Of a DNA stretch of 64,000 bases, positions 45,322 to 56,754 are shown one piece after another; the first letter of the stretch is position 1; the number at the start of each line of letters is the position of its first letter. The notes beneath the pieces were generated by a model. That model searched no databases and was not told where the DNA came from. It saw only the letters and a program-made list of their open reading frames with translations. Source of the stretch: Paraglaciecola sp. 20A4 (lineage in GTDB: Bacteria; Pseudomonadota; Gammaproteobacteria; Enterobacterales; Alteromonadaceae); NCBI RefSeq assembly GCF_011378905.1, contig NZ_WTPY01000003.1:1-64000 (forward strand), in the 5' to 3' direction. The translations under genes were made by a program, and so were the position numbers.

Positions 45322-48300
45322 ATGCCAAAACGTACCGACATAAAAAGTATCTTAATTATTGGTGCTGGACCGATTGTCATCGGCCAGGCCTGTGAATTCG
45401 ACTATTCTGGTGCGCAGGCGTGTAAAGCACTGCGCGAAGAAGGTTACCGAGTTATTTTGGTTAACTCGAACCCAGCGACTATAATGACTGACCCTGAAAT
45501 GGCTGATGCAACCTACATTGAGCCTATTCACTGGGAAGTGGTTAGAAAAATTATTGAGAAAGAACGCCCTGATGCCATTTTGCCAACTATGGGTGGGCAA
45601 ACTGCTTTGAATTGTGCATTGGATTTAAACAAGTTCGGTGTTTTAGAAGAGTTTGGCGTAGAAATGATTGGCGCCACAGCTGACGCTATAGATAAGGCAG
45701 AAGATAGAGAGCGATTTGATAAGGCGATGAAATCTATCGGCCTAGAATGTCCCCGCGCCGAAATTGCCCATAGCCTTGAAGAAGCATTCGATGTCTCTAC
45801 CCGTATTGGTTTTCCATGTATTATTCGTCCATCGTTCACCATGGGTGGAAGTGGCGGCGGCATCGCATACAACGTTGATGAGTTCGAAGAGATTTGCCGT
45901 CGAGGGCTAGATTTATCTCCCACCTCTGAATTGCTGATTGACGAATCATTAATCGGTTGGAAAGAATACGAAATGGAAGTGGTCCGTGATAAAGCAGACA
46001 ACTGCATTATCGTGTGTACCATTGAAAATATCGACGCCATGGGTGTACATACAGGTGATTCTATCACGGTTGCTCCGGCGCAAACTCTGACCGATAAAGA
46101 ATTTCAAATTATGCGTAATGCTGCCATGGCAGTCTTACGTGAAATCGGTGTCGAAACGGGTGGCTCTAACGTTCAATTCGGTGTTGATCCCGACTCGGGG
46201 CGTATGGTTATCATCGAAATGAACCCGCGTGTTTCTCGCTCGTCTGCACTGGCATCAAAAGCAACAGGTTTTCCTATCGCAAAAGTAGCCGCGAAGCTAG
46301 CCATTGGTTATACCCTAGACGAGTTGGCTAATGACATTACGGGTGGCTTAACGCCAGCATCCTTTGAACCTGCTATCGATTATGTAGTAACAAAAATTCC
46401 ACGTTTTAACTTCGAAAAATTTGCTGGTGCGAATGACCGTTTAACTACCCAGATGAAATCAGTTGGTGAGGTCATGTCAATTGGCCGCAATCAACAAGAA
46501 TCATTGCAAAAAGCCCTTCGTGGTTTAGAAGTCGGTGTGAATGGACTTGACTCTATCATTGATTATACCGACCCTGAGAATAAAGCTACGATCCTACGTG
46601 AGCTGCGCGAACCAGGCGCTGAGCGTATCTGGTATGTGGCGGATGCGATGCGAATGGGCATGAATATCGATGAGATATTTACCCTGACAAATATCGATCG
46701 TTGGTACTTGGCGCAAATCGAAGATCTTGTTAAAGAAGAGCAAAATATTGCTGAAATTGGCTTGTCGGCTATTGACGCAGAATTAATGACCCGTTTAAAG
46801 CGTAAAGGCTTCTCAGACGCTCGAATTGCTGATTTAACGGGAGTAGATCAAGGTGACGTGCGTGAACTTCGTCGAGGCTATGATATTCACCCCGTTTACA
46901 AGCGTGTCGATACCTGCGCGGCTGAATTCGCGTCTAACACCGCTTACATGTATTCGACTTACGATGAAGAATGTGAAGCAAATCCTACTGACAAAGAAAA
47001 GATCATGGTCATAGGCGGTGGCCCTAATCGAATTGGTCAAGGTATAGAGTTTGATTACTGTTGTGTGCATGCAGCGCTTGCGATGCGTGAAGATGGGTAT
47101 GAGACCATTATGGTCAACTGTAACCCTGAAACAGTTTCAACAGACTATGACACATCTGATCGTTTGTATTTTGAGTCTGTGACCCTAGAAGACGTTTTAG
47201 AAATCGTGCGTATTGAGAAGCCTGTCGGCGTTATTGTTCAATACGGCGGTCAAACACCTCTTAAACTTGCGCGTGATTTAGAAGCTGCCGGTGTACCGAT
47301 TATTGGGACGTCACCAGACGCCATCGATAAAGCAGAAGATCGTGAACGTTTTCAGAAGATGGTTAATAAATTAAATCTTAAGCAACCTGCCAACGCGACG
47401 GTAAGCAATCTTGAAGAAGCTTTAATTGCAGCTGAGAAAATCGGTTTCCCATTGGTTGTGCGCCCTTCATATGTATTGGGTGGTCGTGCAATGGAAATTG
47501 TCTATGACTTAAAAGATTTAAAACGCTATTTAAATAATGCTGTTAAAGTGTCAAATGACTCACCTGTGCTGCTAGATCGCTTCTTAGACGATGCAATTGA
47601 AGTTGATGTAGATGCTATTTGTGACGGTAAAGAAGTGATGATAGCGGGTATTATGGAGCATATTGAACAGGCGGGTGTTCACTCTGGTGACTCTGCATGT
47701 TCACTGCCACCATATTCACTGAGTAGCGAAATACAAGATGTAATGCGCGAGCAAGTTAAAGCCATGGCGCTAGAATTAGGCGTTGTTGGTTTGATGAATA
47801 CGCAATTTGCGGTAAAAGACGGCGAAGTGTATTTAATCGAAGTCAACCCACGTGCTGCACGTACTGTTCCATTCGTGTCTAAGGCAACGGGGTTAGCGGT
47901 AGCCAAAATCGGTGCCCGTGCGATGGCCGGCCAATCACTTGCTTCTCAAGGTTATAGTAAAGAGGTTATCCCACCATTTTTCAGTGTGAAAGAAGTGGTG
48001 TTGCCGTTTGCGAAATTCCAAGGTGTTGACCCTTTGCTTGGTCCTGAAATGCGTTCGACAGGTGAAGTGATGGGCGTAGGAGATACTTTTGTTGAAGCTT
48101 ACGCGAAAGCTAACCTTGGTGCTGGTGAACCGATCCCTGCGGGTGGTAAAGCGCTATTATCAGTGCGTCTAAATGATAAAAATCGTATTATCGAATTAGG
48201 TCGCGCTATGGTGGTAAAAGGATTTACATTAGAAGCAACGCGTGGAACAGCTGAAGTACTTAATAACGCAGACGTACCTTGTTCAATCGTTAATAAGTTG

Positions 48301-48540
48301 TCTGAAGGGCGTCCAAATATCGTAGATGCGATTAAAAACGGTGAATATTGTTATATTATAAATACCACTGAAGGTCGCCAGGCGATTAATGATTCGGTGT
48401 ATATTCGCCGGGAAGCGTTGTTGAATAAAATTCCATACACTACAACGATGAATGCTGCTTTTGCTACTGTCAATGCTAATAAAGCTGATGACAGAGCCAG
48501 AGTTAATTCATTACAGGAACTGCATAAACAATTAGTCTAA
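45322..48540 (+). CDS. carB: carbamoyl-phosphate synthase large subunit
   Basis: At 1072 residues it has the full length of the family. Two homologous ATP-grasp halves (about 1-400 and 550-935) activate bicarbonate and phosphorylate carbamate. Both carry the dinucleotide-like openings [20 protein letters not shown] and [18 protein letters not shown], and ATP-grasp motifs [14 protein letters not shown] and [14 protein letters not shown]. The oligomerisation domain lies between, and the C-terminal 135 residues form the allosteric (UMP/ornithine) domain. It forms the heterodimer with CarA. Confidence 0.98.
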   Translation: MPKRTDIKSILIIGAGPIVIGQACEFDYSGAQACKALREEGYRVILVNSNPATIMTDPEMADATYIEPIHWEVVRKIIEKERPDAILPTMGGQTALNCALDLNKFGVLEEFGVEMIGATADAIDKAEDRERFDKAMKSIGLECPRAEIAHSLEEAFDVSTRIGFPCIIRPSFTMGGSGGGIAYNVDEFEEICRRGLDLSPTSELLIDESLIGWKEYEMEVVRDKADNCIIVCTIENIDAMGVHTGDSITVAPAQTLTDKEFQIMRNAAMAVLREIGVETGGSNVQFGVDPDSGRMVIIEMNPRVSRSSALASKATGFPIAKVAAKLAIGYTLDELANDITGGLTPASFEPAIDYVVTKIPRFNFEKFAGANDRLTTQMKSVGEVMSIGRNQQESLQKALRGLEVGVNGLDSIIDYTDPENKATILRELREPGAERIWYVADAMRMGMNIDEIFTLTNIDRWYLAQIEDLVKEEQNIAEIGLSAIDAELMTRLKRKGFSDARIADLTGVDQGDVRELRRGYDIHPVYKRVDTCAAEFASNTAYMYSTYDEECEANPTDKEKIMVIGGGPNRIGQGIEFDYCCVHAALAMREDGYETIMVNCNPETVSTDYDTSDRLYFESVTLEDVLEIVRIEKPVGVIVQYGGQTPLKLARDLEAAGVPIIGTSPDAIDKAEDRERFQKMVNKLNLKQPANATVSNLEEALIAAEKIGFPLVVRPSYVLGGRAMEIVYDLKDLKRYLNNAVKVSNDSPVLLDRFLDDAIEVDVDAICDGKEVMIAGIMEHIEQAGVHSGDSACSLPPYSLSSEIQDVMREQVKAMALELGVVGLMNTQFAVKDGEVYLIEVNPRAARTVPFVSKATGLAVAKIGARAMAGQSLASQGYSKEVIPPFFSVKEVVLPFAKFQGVDPLLGPEMRSTGEVMGVGDTFVEAYAKANLGAGEPIPAGGKALLSVRLNDKNRIIELGRAMVVKGFTLEATRGTAEVLNNADVPCSIVNKLSEGRPNIVDAIKNGEYCYIINTTEGRQAINDSVYIRREALLNKIPYTTTMNAAFATVNANKADDRARVNSLQELHKQLV

Positions 48541-48555
48541 TTGTTTAAAAAGTTT

Positions 48556-48586
48556 GTGCTGGGTGTTGAAATATCACGCCCAGCAC
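48556..48586 (+). other. strong hairpin between carB and greA
   Basis: GTGCTGGGTGT (48556-48566) pairs with ACGCCCAGCAC (48576-48586), with one T-G pair, around a 9-base loop. No T tract follows, so it is not a standard terminator. It may slow decay or processing of the carB transcript, or limit read-through into greA. Confidence 0.6.
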
Positions 48587-48637
48587 TCACCTTATAGTGA
48601 CGTAAATCAACAAACACATTAAGCGAGCTATTGATCA

Positions 48638-49114
48638 ATGACTCAATATCCAATGACGGCGAAAGGCGCGGAAATGTTGCGTACAGAATTGCAGCATTTA
48701 AAGTCAGTAAAACGCCCAGAAATTATCAAATCTATCGCAGAAGCGCGTGAACACGGTGATTTGAAAGAAAATGCAGAATATCACGCAGCCCGTGAGCAGC
48801 AGAGTTTTTGTGAAGGGCGTATTCAAAACATCGAAGGTAAACTGTCGAATGTACAGATTATCGATGTAACCAAAATGACCAATAACGGAAAAGTCATTTT
48901 TGGTACTACAGTGACCGTGCTTAATTTGGTCAATGACAGCGAAATTACGTACAAAATTGTCGGCGATGACGAGTCTGATATTAAGAATAATTTAATATCT
49001 ATCAACTCACCCATAGCACGGGGTTTAATTGGTAAGAGCTTGGATGATGTTGTTACAATTCAAACACCTAAAGGTGCAGTTGAATTCGAAATTATCGATG
49101 TGAAATACATTTAG
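48638..49114 (+). CDS. greA: transcription elongation factor GreA
   Basis: This 158-residue factor binds in the RNA polymerase secondary channel and stimulates transcript cleavage in backtracked complexes. The N-terminal coiled coil (about 5-75) bears the acidic tip in [20 protein letters not shown] (the Asp-Leu-Lys-Glu turn). The C-terminal FKBP-like domain (about 80-158) includes [16 protein letters not shown]. Length matches E. coli GreA. It lies 97 bases after carB and has its own terminator. Confidence 0.97.
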   Translation: MTQYPMTAKGAEMLRTELQHLKSVKRPEIIKSIAEAREHGDLKENAEYHAAREQQSFCEGRIQNIEGKLSNVQIIDVTKMTNNGKVIFGTTVTVLNLVNDSEITYKIVGDDESDIKNNLISINSPIARGLIGKSLDDVVTIQTPKGAVEFEIIDVKYI

Positions 49115-49141
49115 TTAATGCCTTTGGTGTTAATAAAGGTT

Positions 49142-49172
49142 AAAAGCGTGCTGATCGGCACGCTTTTTTTTG
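49142..49172 (+). terminator. rho-independent terminator after greA
   Basis: AAAAGCGTGC (49142-49151) pairs with GCACGCTTTT (49158-49167) around a 6-base loop and continues into a T run to 49172. Confidence 0.93.
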
Positions 49173-49276
49173 TGTGAAATTTTCTCTAACGCTGGCATGC
49201 GCTTTTAAAGCCTAAAGTATGTAGTCTTCACTAAATATTCCGCGAAGTCTGAAATTGGCGCTAAGCTAAGCTACTG

Positions 49277-49837
49277 CTAATGCATTCTCGGTTTTGTTAA
49301 ATGTTGGATAACTTGTTGATTCAATGCTGCTAAATTGTGAGAGCTGCGACTTGTATAAAGACCCTTGTCGATAACCAGATCCCTGTCAACGAGCTTAGCG
49401 CCTGCGTACCGTAATCTATTTAAAACGGTCGGGAAGGACGCCACAAGCCGATTTTTAAGTACGTCTGCTTCTAGCAACATCCATGTACCTTGATTGATCG
49501 CGACTACGGGTTTGATTTCAGCGTCCTTAAAGAACCCCTTAACAAAATCGATGGCGTCTTTATCTTGCAACAATGCATCGGGATTAAATAAACCACCAGG
49601 TAAAATTAGTGCGTCATAATCCTCAGCCGAAACATTTGAAACTATTTTATCGACATCTACTTCGATACCCCATTTGCTGCCATTCCATCCTATAATAGTG
49701 CCTGGCTCTAAAGAGATGATATGAACTCTCACCCCAGCGCTGATAAGTGCATCGCGGGTTTCAATGAGCTCACATTGTTCGAATCCATCCTTGGCTAATA
49801 TGGCGGCCGTTTTGTTACTTGATAATGTGTTTAACAT
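49277..49837 (-). CDS. DJ-1/PfpI-family protein lacking the nucleophile cysteine
   Basis: This 186-residue protein starts at the ATG at 49837, with AGGAG 7 bases ahead. The fold is DJ-1/PfpI: KTAAILAKDGFEQCEL at the first strand with the conserved Glu, DYDALILPGG, then VVAINQGTWMLLEA at the nucleophile elbow. In active members the elbow reads AICHG. Here it is Asn115-Gln116, so both the catalytic Cys and the following His are replaced. Protease, glyoxalase or deglycase activity is therefore unlikely; a binding or stress role is possible. It is monocistronic. Confidence 0.85.
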   Translation of the reverse strand: MLNTLSSNKTAAILAKDGFEQCELIETRDALISAGVRVHIISLEPGTIIGWNGSKWGIEVDVDKIVSNVSAEDYDALILPGGLFNPDALLQDKDAIDFVKGFFKDAEIKPVVAINQGTWMLLEADVLKNRLVASFPTVLNRLRYAGAKLVDRDLVIDKGLYTSRSSHNLAALNQQVIQHLTKPRMH

Positions 49838-50455
49838 GCTTTGCTCCTGCTTTTGCATTCGTGCTTTTTGTGACGTAAATATGAATAAAGCCAACAAATG
49901 CATCTAAAATAGGTAATGCAATTATTAAACCAGTAATTAATCGCGATTCCGATTGGTGGTGAAAATGCCTTAGTTATTGATTTAACGTAATAATGCTTGT
50001 TTATTAATTAGATTAGACCGACTTCAAGTCAGTTAGTTTTCAAATGATATAGTAAATCTGTGTAAATTTAGTCGCAGGAATTAAGCAAATTTGTCACGAA
50101 TATTTACAGCAAAAATAAGCTTAGGTAGTTAAAATTACCTAAGATGAGATTTTTAGTACTTTTTCAAGGTTAATTACTTTCCCGTTAGTGTTTTGTAACG
50201 TTAAATGTGTCTAATGTTGCACAGTAGGTTTTTCCCTCTGCATAAATAAAGTGCTAATAGCTATTAAAATAGGTTTGTGAAAAGGGAATGAGTTAATCTG
50301 ATTAGCGCAAAATAAAGCATCTAAAAACGCGGCATATTAATAAGCTACTTAAGTTGCGTTAATCACTTGATCGAAAATGTGCGTTAAACGTGAACGCGTA
50401 AATTACATTTGTACGTTTTTTAAATATAACACTCACCTTTGGGATAACGAGACAC
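49838..50455. other. long divergent intergenic region with one palindrome
   Basis: About 620 AT-rich bases between the DJ-1-like gene (-) and the EamA gene (+). The only clear structure is CTTAGGTA (50120-50127) pairing with TACCTAAG (50136-50143) around 8 bases. No T tract follows, so an operator is more likely than a terminator. I see no convincing ORF or non-coding RNA. Confidence 0.45.
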
Positions 50456-51361
50456 ATGCGCAGTAGCGTTTTATATATAATCACTGTGCTTATCTGGGGC
50501 TCAACTTGGCTAGCAATAGAGTTTCAATTGGGTGATGTTCCGGCGCAAGTCTCCTTGGTTTACCGCTTCGCAATTGCCGCGATTTTAATGTGGGCATATT
50601 GTTTGTTCAAGCATCTGGATATGCGTTTTTCTTGGGGCGACCATCGTTTTTTCCTGATATTAGCGTTGTGTAATTTTGGTGTAAATTACCTTATCCTTTA
50701 TTGGGCTCAAAATTACCTTACATCAGCGATGGCATCTATCGCTTTTTCAACGTTGCTGTTGATGAACATTATCAATACGCGATTATTTTTCGGCCGGGTA
50801 ATTGCTAAACGTATATATGTTGGGGCTGGGTTAGGTGTTATGGGCTTAGGTGCATTGTTCTGGCCTGATATTAAAAGTCTCGATTATGCTAGTGACGCCG
50901 TTCTCGGGTTAGGCTTAGCGCTAAGTGGAACGTTTATAGCGTCACTGGGCAATATGGCCAGTGTACGTAATTCTGCCCATAAGATAGGTGTAATGCAGGG
51001 CAATGCTTGGGGAATGTTATACGGTGCCTTAGCGCTTGTTTGTGTTGTGTTCTTTACGGGGGTCGAGTTTAGTTTCTCAATGAAACCTAGCTATGTCTTG
51101 TCATTACTATATCTGTCACTGTTTGGCACAGTTATCGCTTTTGCATGTTATTTCTTACTACTTCGGGATATTGGGCCAGAAAAGGCTAGTTATTCGATTG
51201 TATTATTCCCATTTGTGGCCGTTACGCTCAGTACCTATTACGAAGGATTCGAATGGCATATCAATACCGTATTGGGTTTTGTATTGGTCATTATCGGTAA
51301 TGCCATCGTGCTGACGCCGATGGCTAAAATTCGACATTGGTTTTTGCATCGCAAACAGTAA
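50456..51361 (+). CDS. EamA/DMT-family transporter
   Basis: This 301-residue inner-membrane protein has ten hydrophobic helices in two EamA repeats (about 1-140 and 148-285). The opening VLYIITVLIWGSTWLAIEFQLG is typical of the drug/metabolite transporter family. The second repeat includes ASLGNMASVRN and a C-terminal GFVLVIIGNAIVL. Family members export amino acids, metabolites or purine derivatives; the substrate cannot be told. It stands alone, with a weak ribosome binding region. Confidence 0.9.
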   Translation: MRSSVLYIITVLIWGSTWLAIEFQLGDVPAQVSLVYRFAIAAILMWAYCLFKHLDMRFSWGDHRFFLILALCNFGVNYLILYWAQNYLTSAMASIAFSTLLLMNIINTRLFFGRVIAKRIYVGAGLGVMGLGALFWPDIKSLDYASDAVLGLGLALSGTFIASLGNMASVRNSAHKIGVMQGNAWGMLYGALALVCVVFFTGVEFSFSMKPSYVLSLLYLSLFGTVIAFACYFLLLRDIGPEKASYSIVLFPFVAVTLSTYYEGFEWHINTVLGFVLVIIGNAIVLTPMAKIRHWFLHRKQ

Positions 51362-51397
51362 AAAAGATGTATCGTCGGCTAAATAGTCGTCAATTAA

Positions 51398-52891
51398 CTA
51401 CTTAGCCCGATGTAGACGAATGGCGATAATCAATCCTAGTACAGTGACAAGCCATGCCGTTAAATTACCGAAATATCGATAAGGTGTAGTCCCACTAACC
51501 CGTTGTATTTTATCACTGAGTACCGCCGTTTCAAACTGAGGTAAACGACTCTGAATAGCACCGCTGGCGTCAATAAAAGCGGTGATACCATTATTTGTGG
51601 CGCGCAATACAGGAAGCCCGAACTCTTTAGCTCGCACTTGAGCTATTTCCAGATGCTGAGCTGGGCCATGGGAATGACCAAACCAAGCATCGTTACTTAC
51701 AGTGATAATAAAATCTGTAGCAGCATATAAATTTTCGCGTATTTGATTCGGGAAGACAATTTCAAAGCACAGGGCAGGGGCAAAGTAAAAGCCATTTGAT
51801 ACCAAGTTTGCCTGCTGATAATCCCCTCGGGTAAAAGATGACATTGGTAAATCAAAAATGGGCGCCAAACCACGCAACCAATCCTCTAAGGGGATATATT
51901 CTCCGACCGGTAATAGATGATGCTTGTCAAAACGATTTGATTGAGGATATTGATAGTGTCCTTTGCTGTCAGCTTTATTTTTTAAACCCACACCTATAAT
52001 GCTGTTGTATGCTTGGCGGGTTTCAAAATTATAATTAACAATCCCCGTTAGTATGCCCGTTCTATGCTTGGCGGCTTCTTCGTCAAGTTGAGTCAGATAA
52101 TCTACTGCGATGGGTTCGAGTTGTGGAATAGCCGCCTCTGGCCAGATAATAACTTGATTATCCCAATGGGCTTCTGTCAATTCGAGGTACTTTTTCATTG
52201 TTGGCCAGTCTTGCTCAGGTGCCCAGCGTATCTCTTGCGCTATATTGCCTTGCACCATAGCGATTTTGACTGGCTCACCGGTTGGCACAACCCATTTATA
52301 GGTATTGAGTACCCCCCCGCTTAAATACAGTGATCCACAGAGTATTATTGGCGCCAGGTACCGTTTGTGCATCAACCAAATCGCGGATGCGGCGCAGAGC
52401 GACATCAACAGTGCGCTTACACCAAATTCACCTATCACTGGTAGCCAGCCAGATAACGGGCTATTCATTTGACTATAACCGATGGATAACCACGGAAAAC
52501 CCGTTAACACTATGCCTCTCGCCCATTCGCTTAGCAGCCATAAAAATGGTAGTGCTAATCCCCATAGGTTGGGTGATAAGTAACGCTTTGCTAGTTTGCT
52601 AAACAGCATGGGGTATAGTGATAAATAACTGCACAGTAAAAGCATTAAGCCTAGTGAACCCGCAAGAGGTAAACCGCCAAAATCAGCGATACTGACATGT
52701 ACCCAGCTAATTCCTGCACCAAACCAACCTAAACCAAAGATAAAACCTAATTTAGCAGCTTGATCGACTCGCGCTTTGTACAGAATACACAAGTAACCAG
52801 TGAGAGCGATGGGCATAACCGCCCAATAAGAAAAAGGAGCATAGCTTAATGTTAAGCTAGCTCCAGTAAGAAGTGATAAAAAGTAAAGCAT
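51398..52891 (-). CDS. lnt: apolipoprotein N-acyltransferase
   Basis: This 497-residue membrane enzyme adds the third acyl chain to the N-terminal Cys of lipoproteins on the periplasmic side. About seven N-terminal membrane helices (1-195) precede a nitrilase domain (about 207-470) and a C-terminal anchor helix. The catalytic triad is visible as Glu252 (IIWPEAAIPQ), Lys324 (RFDKHHLLPVGEYIPLE) and Cys375 (APALCFEIVFP). It is the last gene of the miaB-phoH-ybeY-corC-lnt run, 14 bases after corC, the same order as in E. coli. Confidence 0.96.
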   Translation of the reverse strand: MLYFLSLLTGASLTLSYAPFSYWAVMPIALTGYLCILYKARVDQAAKLGFIFGLGWFGAGISWVHVSIADFGGLPLAGSLGLMLLLCSYLSLYPMLFSKLAKRYLSPNLWGLALPFLWLLSEWARGIVLTGFPWLSIGYSQMNSPLSGWLPVIGEFGVSALLMSLCAASAIWLMHKRYLAPIILCGSLYLSGGVLNTYKWVVPTGEPVKIAMVQGNIAQEIRWAPEQDWPTMKKYLELTEAHWDNQVIIWPEAAIPQLEPIAVDYLTQLDEEAAKHRTGILTGIVNYNFETRQAYNSIIGVGLKNKADSKGHYQYPQSNRFDKHHLLPVGEYIPLEDWLRGLAPIFDLPMSSFTRGDYQQANLVSNGFYFAPALCFEIVFPNQIRENLYAATDFIITVSNDAWFGHSHGPAQHLEIAQVRAKEFGLPVLRATNNGITAFIDASGAIQSRLPQFETAVLSDKIQRVSGTTPYRYFGNLTAWLVTVLGLIIAIRLHRAK

Positions 52892-52905
52892 GCGGGTTAT
52901 GGCAC

Positions 52906-53766
52906 CTAATCTTCAGAGTGGGGAAGGGTGACCTTTAATTGGATCAAGCGACGAGAATCTGAGTTAGATACGGTAAAAATAAATCCATTAATACTGACCT
53001 TCTCATCACGCATCGGCATATGACCAAATGCCTTTAGAACAATCCCGCCGATGGTATCGGCTTCTTCTTCATCAAATGACGTTTTAAAGAAGTCATTAAA
53101 GTCTTCAAGTTCAGTGAGTGCTTTTACCGAATACGTGTGCTTATTCAGGGCGCGAATATTATCACTATTGATTTCCTCTGCGTCATGTTCATCTTCGATT
53201 TCGCCGACAATCAGCTCAAGAATATCTTCGATTGTAACAAGACCTGATACACCACCATATTCGTCTACCACTATCGCCATATGGAAACGCTTTTGTTGAA
53301 ACTCTTTTAACAGTACGTCCACCCGTTTACTTTCTGGAACGATAACTGCTGGGCGTAAAACATTCTTAATTTCTAGCTCTTTACCAGGTATAAAGGCATA
53401 TTTCAGTAAATCTTTGGCGAGTAAAATACCTTCGATATGATCTTTATCTTCGCTTATTACGGGAAATCTCGAATGTGCCGAATCAAGCATAATAGGCAAG
53501 AATTTGTCGACCGTTTCTGTAATGTCGATGGTGGTCATTTGAGCGCGAGGTATCATAATCTCTCTGACACGCATTTCACTCACTTCCATGACACCTTCAA
53601 TCATCTCGCGCGTTTCTTGATTAATGACCTCTCGCTGTTCTGCATCAGTGATGACAGAGAAAAGTTCTTCTTTGTTTTTCGGTTCTCCCGTGAATGATTG
53701 GACTATTTTATCCAACCAACCTTTGTTGGAAGAACCGTTTGTAGATGGGGGGTTATCTTCGCTCAT
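52906..53766 (-). CDS. corC: CorC/YbeX-type CBS-domain protein
   Basis: This 286-residue cytoplasmic protein has tandem CBS domains (about 65-190: [58 protein letters not shown]) and a C-terminal CorC_HlyC transporter-associated domain (about 205-282). Without the DUF21 membrane domain it is the short form, as in E. coli YbeX, linked to magnesium/cobalt handling and ribosome homeostasis. It sits between ybeY (33 bases) and lnt. Confidence 0.93.
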   Translation of the reverse strand: MSEDNPPSTNGSSNKGWLDKIVQSFTGEPKNKEELFSVITDAEQREVINQETREMIEGVMEVSEMRVREIMIPRAQMTTIDITETVDKFLPIMLDSAHSRFPVISEDKDHIEGILLAKDLLKYAFIPGKELEIKNVLRPAVIVPESKRVDVLLKEFQQKRFHMAIVVDEYGGVSGLVTIEDILELIVGEIEDEHDAEEINSDNIRALNKHTYSVKALTELEDFNDFFKTSFDEEEADTIGGIVLKAFGHMPMRDEKVSINGFIFTVSNSDSRRLIQLKVTLPHSED

Positions 53767-53799
53767 GATCTCGTTAAATTATGGTTTGAATGACTATCA

Positions 53800-54258
53800 T
53801 CATTGATCTTGGTAAGGGTCGTCAATCGAAAATTGTTTAAGAATTGCGACTTCTAGTTCTTCCATCTGTTGTGCTTCATCATCCTTTATGTGGTCAAAGC
53901 CCAATAAATGCAAGGTTCCGTGCACTATCATATGGGCCCAATGATGATGCAACGCTTTGTTTTGGTCATTAGCTTCTTGTGCCACAACACTGGAACAAAC
54001 TATAAGATCGCCAAGTAAGTTCATACTAATACCCGCAGGTGCCTCAAACGGGAATGACAGTACATTGGTAGGTTTGTCTTTGCCACGATAGGCCAAATTG
54101 AGCGCTTGGCTCTCAGGAACGTCAACAATGCGCACAGTCACTTCATTTTCAGGTATGTTCTGATGTACAAAAACGGCCTCTAGCCATGACTGTACGTCAA
54201 CAGCTAGAGGTAAATCTGGCGCAGTAGATGCAATTTGTAAATCCAGTAGCGCCCTCAC
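53800..54258 (-). CDS. ybeY: endoribonuclease YbeY
   Basis: This 152-residue metalloprotein for 16S rRNA 3' maturation and ribosome quality control has the UPF0054 signature [11 protein letters not shown] with three zinc-binding histidines, and earlier [11 protein letters not shown]. The stop/start arrangement with phoH (sharing base 54258) indicates coupled translation. Length equals E. coli YbeY (155). Confidence 0.95.
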   Translation of the reverse strand: MRALLDLQIASTAPDLPLAVDVQSWLEAVFVHQNIPENEVTVRIVDVPESQALNLAYRGKDKPTNVLSFPFEAPAGISMNLLGDLIVCSSVVAQEANDQNKALHHHWAHMIVHGTLHLLGFDHIKDDEAQQMEELEVAILKQFSIDDPYQDQ

Positions 54259-55292
54259 TATTGTTCGCTTTGCTGACTAGTGTGCTCAGCCTTCTTTTCC
54301 AGACGAATACGCTCTTGCTGTGCTTCATAATCTTCGTAAGCCATTACGATTCTTGCTACTACAGGATGTCTTACCACATCATTAGCATTAAAAAAGTTAA
54401 ATGAAATATCGTTAACCTCTTTAAGAACTTCAATGGCATGGCGCAAACCTGAGCGTGTTCCCCGAGGTAAATCTACTTGGGTGATATCGCCGGTAATGAC
54501 TGCTCTAGAATTAAAGCCAATACGGGTCAGAAACATTTTCATCTGTTCGACGGTGGTATTTTGGCTTTCATCAAGGATGATAAAGGCATCGTTTAAGGTA
54601 CGACCGCGCATGTATGCAAGGGGGGCTACTTCTATCACGTTACGTTCAATAAGCTTTTCGACTTTTTCAAAACCAAGCATCTCAAACAGTGCATCGTAAA
54701 GTGGGCGTAGATAAGGGTCCACTTTTTGCGATAAATCTCCCGGTAAAAAACCCAGTTTTTCCCCAGCTTCCACGGCAGGACGGGTCAGCAAAATACGACG
54801 GACCTCTTGACGCTCTAAAGCATCAACTGCGGCGGCAACTGCTAGATAGGTTTTACCTGTCCCTGCTGGGCCGACACCAAAACTAATATCATGGGTCAAG
54901 ATATCGGAAACGTATTTCGACTGATTTGGATTACGCGGTTTGATAACCCCGCGTTTGGTTTTAATGTGCACTTCTTTACCGTAATGTCCGGCTTCCGCAC
55001 GTTCTAGACACTTGGCTTCTTGAATAGCTAAGTGTACATGTTCAGATTCCAAATCAGGAATTTCACCGCGTATCGGTTGGGTTTCAATATAAAGCAATTT
55101 TAATAGTTGCGCAGCACCGCTCGATTGAAGCGGTTTGCCTGTGACCTTAAATTCGTTATTACGGTAGGTGATTTCTACCCCAAGTCGACGTTCTATTTGC
55201 TTAATATTGTCATCTAGTGGACCACATAAACTGGCTAGTCGTTTATGATCAGATGGTTCTAACGCTATTTCATTACTGATAAGTTTGCTCAA
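54258..55292 (-). CDS. ybeZ: PhoH-like ATPase YbeZ
   Basis: This 344-residue ATPase has Walker A in [19 protein letters not shown] and Walker [11 protein letters not shown], and the long conserved stretches [21 protein letters not shown] and [20 protein letters not shown] (each a family hallmark). It is thought to act with YbeY as an RNA helicase. I chose the TTG at 55292 (GAGAG ahead), which gives an N terminus like E. coli YbeZ; the TTG at 55337 would overlap miaB by 17 bases. No ATG is available near either site. Confidence 0.93.
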   Translation of the reverse strand: MSKLISNEIALEPSDHKRLASLCGPLDDNIKQIERRLGVEITYRNNEFKVTGKPLQSSGAAQLLKLLYIETQPIRGEIPDLESEHVHLAIQEAKCLERAEAGHYGKEVHIKTKRGVIKPRNPNQSKYVSDILTHDISFGVGPAGTGKTYLAVAAAVDALERQEVRRILLTRPAVEAGEKLGFLPGDLSQKVDPYLRPLYDALFEMLGFEKVEKLIERNVIEVAPLAYMRGRTLNDAFIILDESQNTTVEQMKMFLTRIGFNSRAVITGDITQVDLPRGTRSGLRHAIEVLKEVNDISFNFFNANDVVRHPVVARIVMAYEDYEAQQERIRLEKKAEHTSQQSEQ

Positions 55293-55320
55293 TCGTTCTC
55301 TCTCGGTTGTTAATATTTGA

Positions 55321-56754
55321 TCAATGTGCCGGCACAAATTGCGCCACGCCTAAAGCGTCGGTTTTATTCGTCTGTTTGGCTAAAATGGCTTGCGGCGCAA
55401 CATTGATACGTAAATTCATATCCGCTTCTTTTCGCAATACGTGTCCGCGCAAAGAGTTGGCAAAGACATCGGTGATTTTAACATCGACAAATCCGCCTAT
55501 CATGTCTGGCGTTCCTTCGAAGTTAACGACTCGATTGTTTTCAGTTCGCCCAGAAAGCTCCATCGGATTTTTCTTAGATGGACCCTCGACGAGAATACGT
55601 TGTTCGCTATCTACCATATTTCGTGCAATGCGCAGTGCTTGCTGGGTAATCCGGTTTTGCAATAACTGTAAACGTTCTTTTTTGGTTTCTTCGGTTACGT
55701 CATCTGGTAAATCAGCTGCTGGGGTACCAGGACGAGCGCTATAAATAAAGCTGAAACTTAAGTCAAAGTCCATAGCTTGAATTAAATCCATTGTTGCTTC
55801 GAAGTCAGCATCTGTTTCGCCTGGGAAACCGATGATGAAATCAGAAGACATACTTAAATTTGGACGTATTTTTTTCAACTTACGAATTTTTGACTTATAT
55901 TCTATTGCAGTATGGCCACGTTTCATCAAATTCAAGACACGGTCGGCGCCTGATTGAACGGGTAAATGTAAATGGTCAACTAATTCTGGGATCGCGGCAT
56001 AGGCATCGATGATGTCGTCAGTGAATTCAACAGGGTGAGATGTGGTATAGCGAATACGATCGATACCATCAATAGACGCAACCATCTCTAGTAATTCAGC
56101 GAACGTACAAATGGCGCCATCATGATGAGGGCCACGAAACGCGTTGACATTTTGTCCAAGTAAATTGACTTCCCGCACACCTTGCTCGGCGAGTTGTGCC
56201 ACTTCTAGCAACACATCGTCTACTGGACGGCTTACTTCTTCGCCGCGAGTATAAGGTACAACGCAAAAAGTACAGTATTTAGAGCAACCTTCCATAATGG
56301 AAACAAACGCAGTGGGACCGTCTGCTTTTGGTTCGGGTAAACGATCAAATTTCTCAATTTCAGGAAAGCTGATATCAATCACCGATGAACTACCACCTTT
56401 AATTTGATTAATCATTTCCGGTAGGCGATGCAGTGTTTGTGGACCAAACACTAAATCGACAAATGGCGCACGCTGGCGAATAACTTGGCCTTCTTGAGAC
56501 GCAACACAACCACCCACACCGATAATTAATTCTGGTTTGTCTTTTTTAAGATTTTTCCATCGGCCTAGTTGATGAAAAACTTTCTCTTGTGCTTTTTCAC
56601 GGATGGAACAGGTGTTTAACAAAATCACATCGGCTTCTTCCGCAGTGTCTGCAACTTGGTATCCATGGGTCGAATCCAATAGGTCAGCCATTTTCTGCGA
56701 GTCATACTCGTTCATTTGACAGCCCCAAGTTTTAATAAAAAGTTTTTTAGTCAT
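55321..56754 (-). CDS. miaB: tRNA-2-methylthio-N6-dimethylallyladenosine synthase
   Basis: This 477-residue radical-SAM enzyme methylthiolates i6A37 in tRNAs. The N-terminal MTTase domain has cysteines in [11 protein letters not shown] (Cys11), [11 protein letters not shown] and [11 protein letters not shown] for the auxiliary [4Fe-4S] cluster. The radical-SAM motif CSKYCTFC lies near 160, and the C-terminal TRAM domain (about 380-445, [21 protein letters not shown]) binds tRNA. Length and motif order are standard. It leads the five-gene minus-strand unit. Confidence 0.97.
   Translation of the reverse strand: MTKKLFIKTWGCQMNEYDSQKMADLLDSTHGYQVADTAEEADVILLNTCSIREKAQEKVFHQLGRWKNLKKDKPELIIGVGGCVASQEGQVIRQRAPFVDLVFGPQTLHRLPEMINQIKGGSSSVIDISFPEIEKFDRLPEPKADGPTAFVSIMEGCSKYCTFCVVPYTRGEEVSRPVDDVLLEVAQLAEQGVREVNLLGQNVNAFRGPHHDGAICTFAELLEMVASIDGIDRIRYTTSHPVEFTDDIIDAYAAIPELVDHLHLPVQSGADRVLNLMKRGHTAIEYKSKIRKLKKIRPNLSMSSDFIIGFPGETDADFEATMDLIQAMDFDLSFSFIYSARPGTPAADLPDDVTEETKKERLQLLQNRITQQALRIARNMVDSEQRILVEGPSKKNPMELSGRTENNRVVNFEGTPDMIGGFVDVKITDVFANSLRGHVLRKEADMNLRINVAPQAILAKQTNKTDALGVAQFVPAH

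Noticed and set aside
55321-55337. Possible gene fusion or frameshift between miaB and phoH
   Set aside because: The overlap disappears if phoH starts at the TTG at 55292; both proteins have normal length and motifs.
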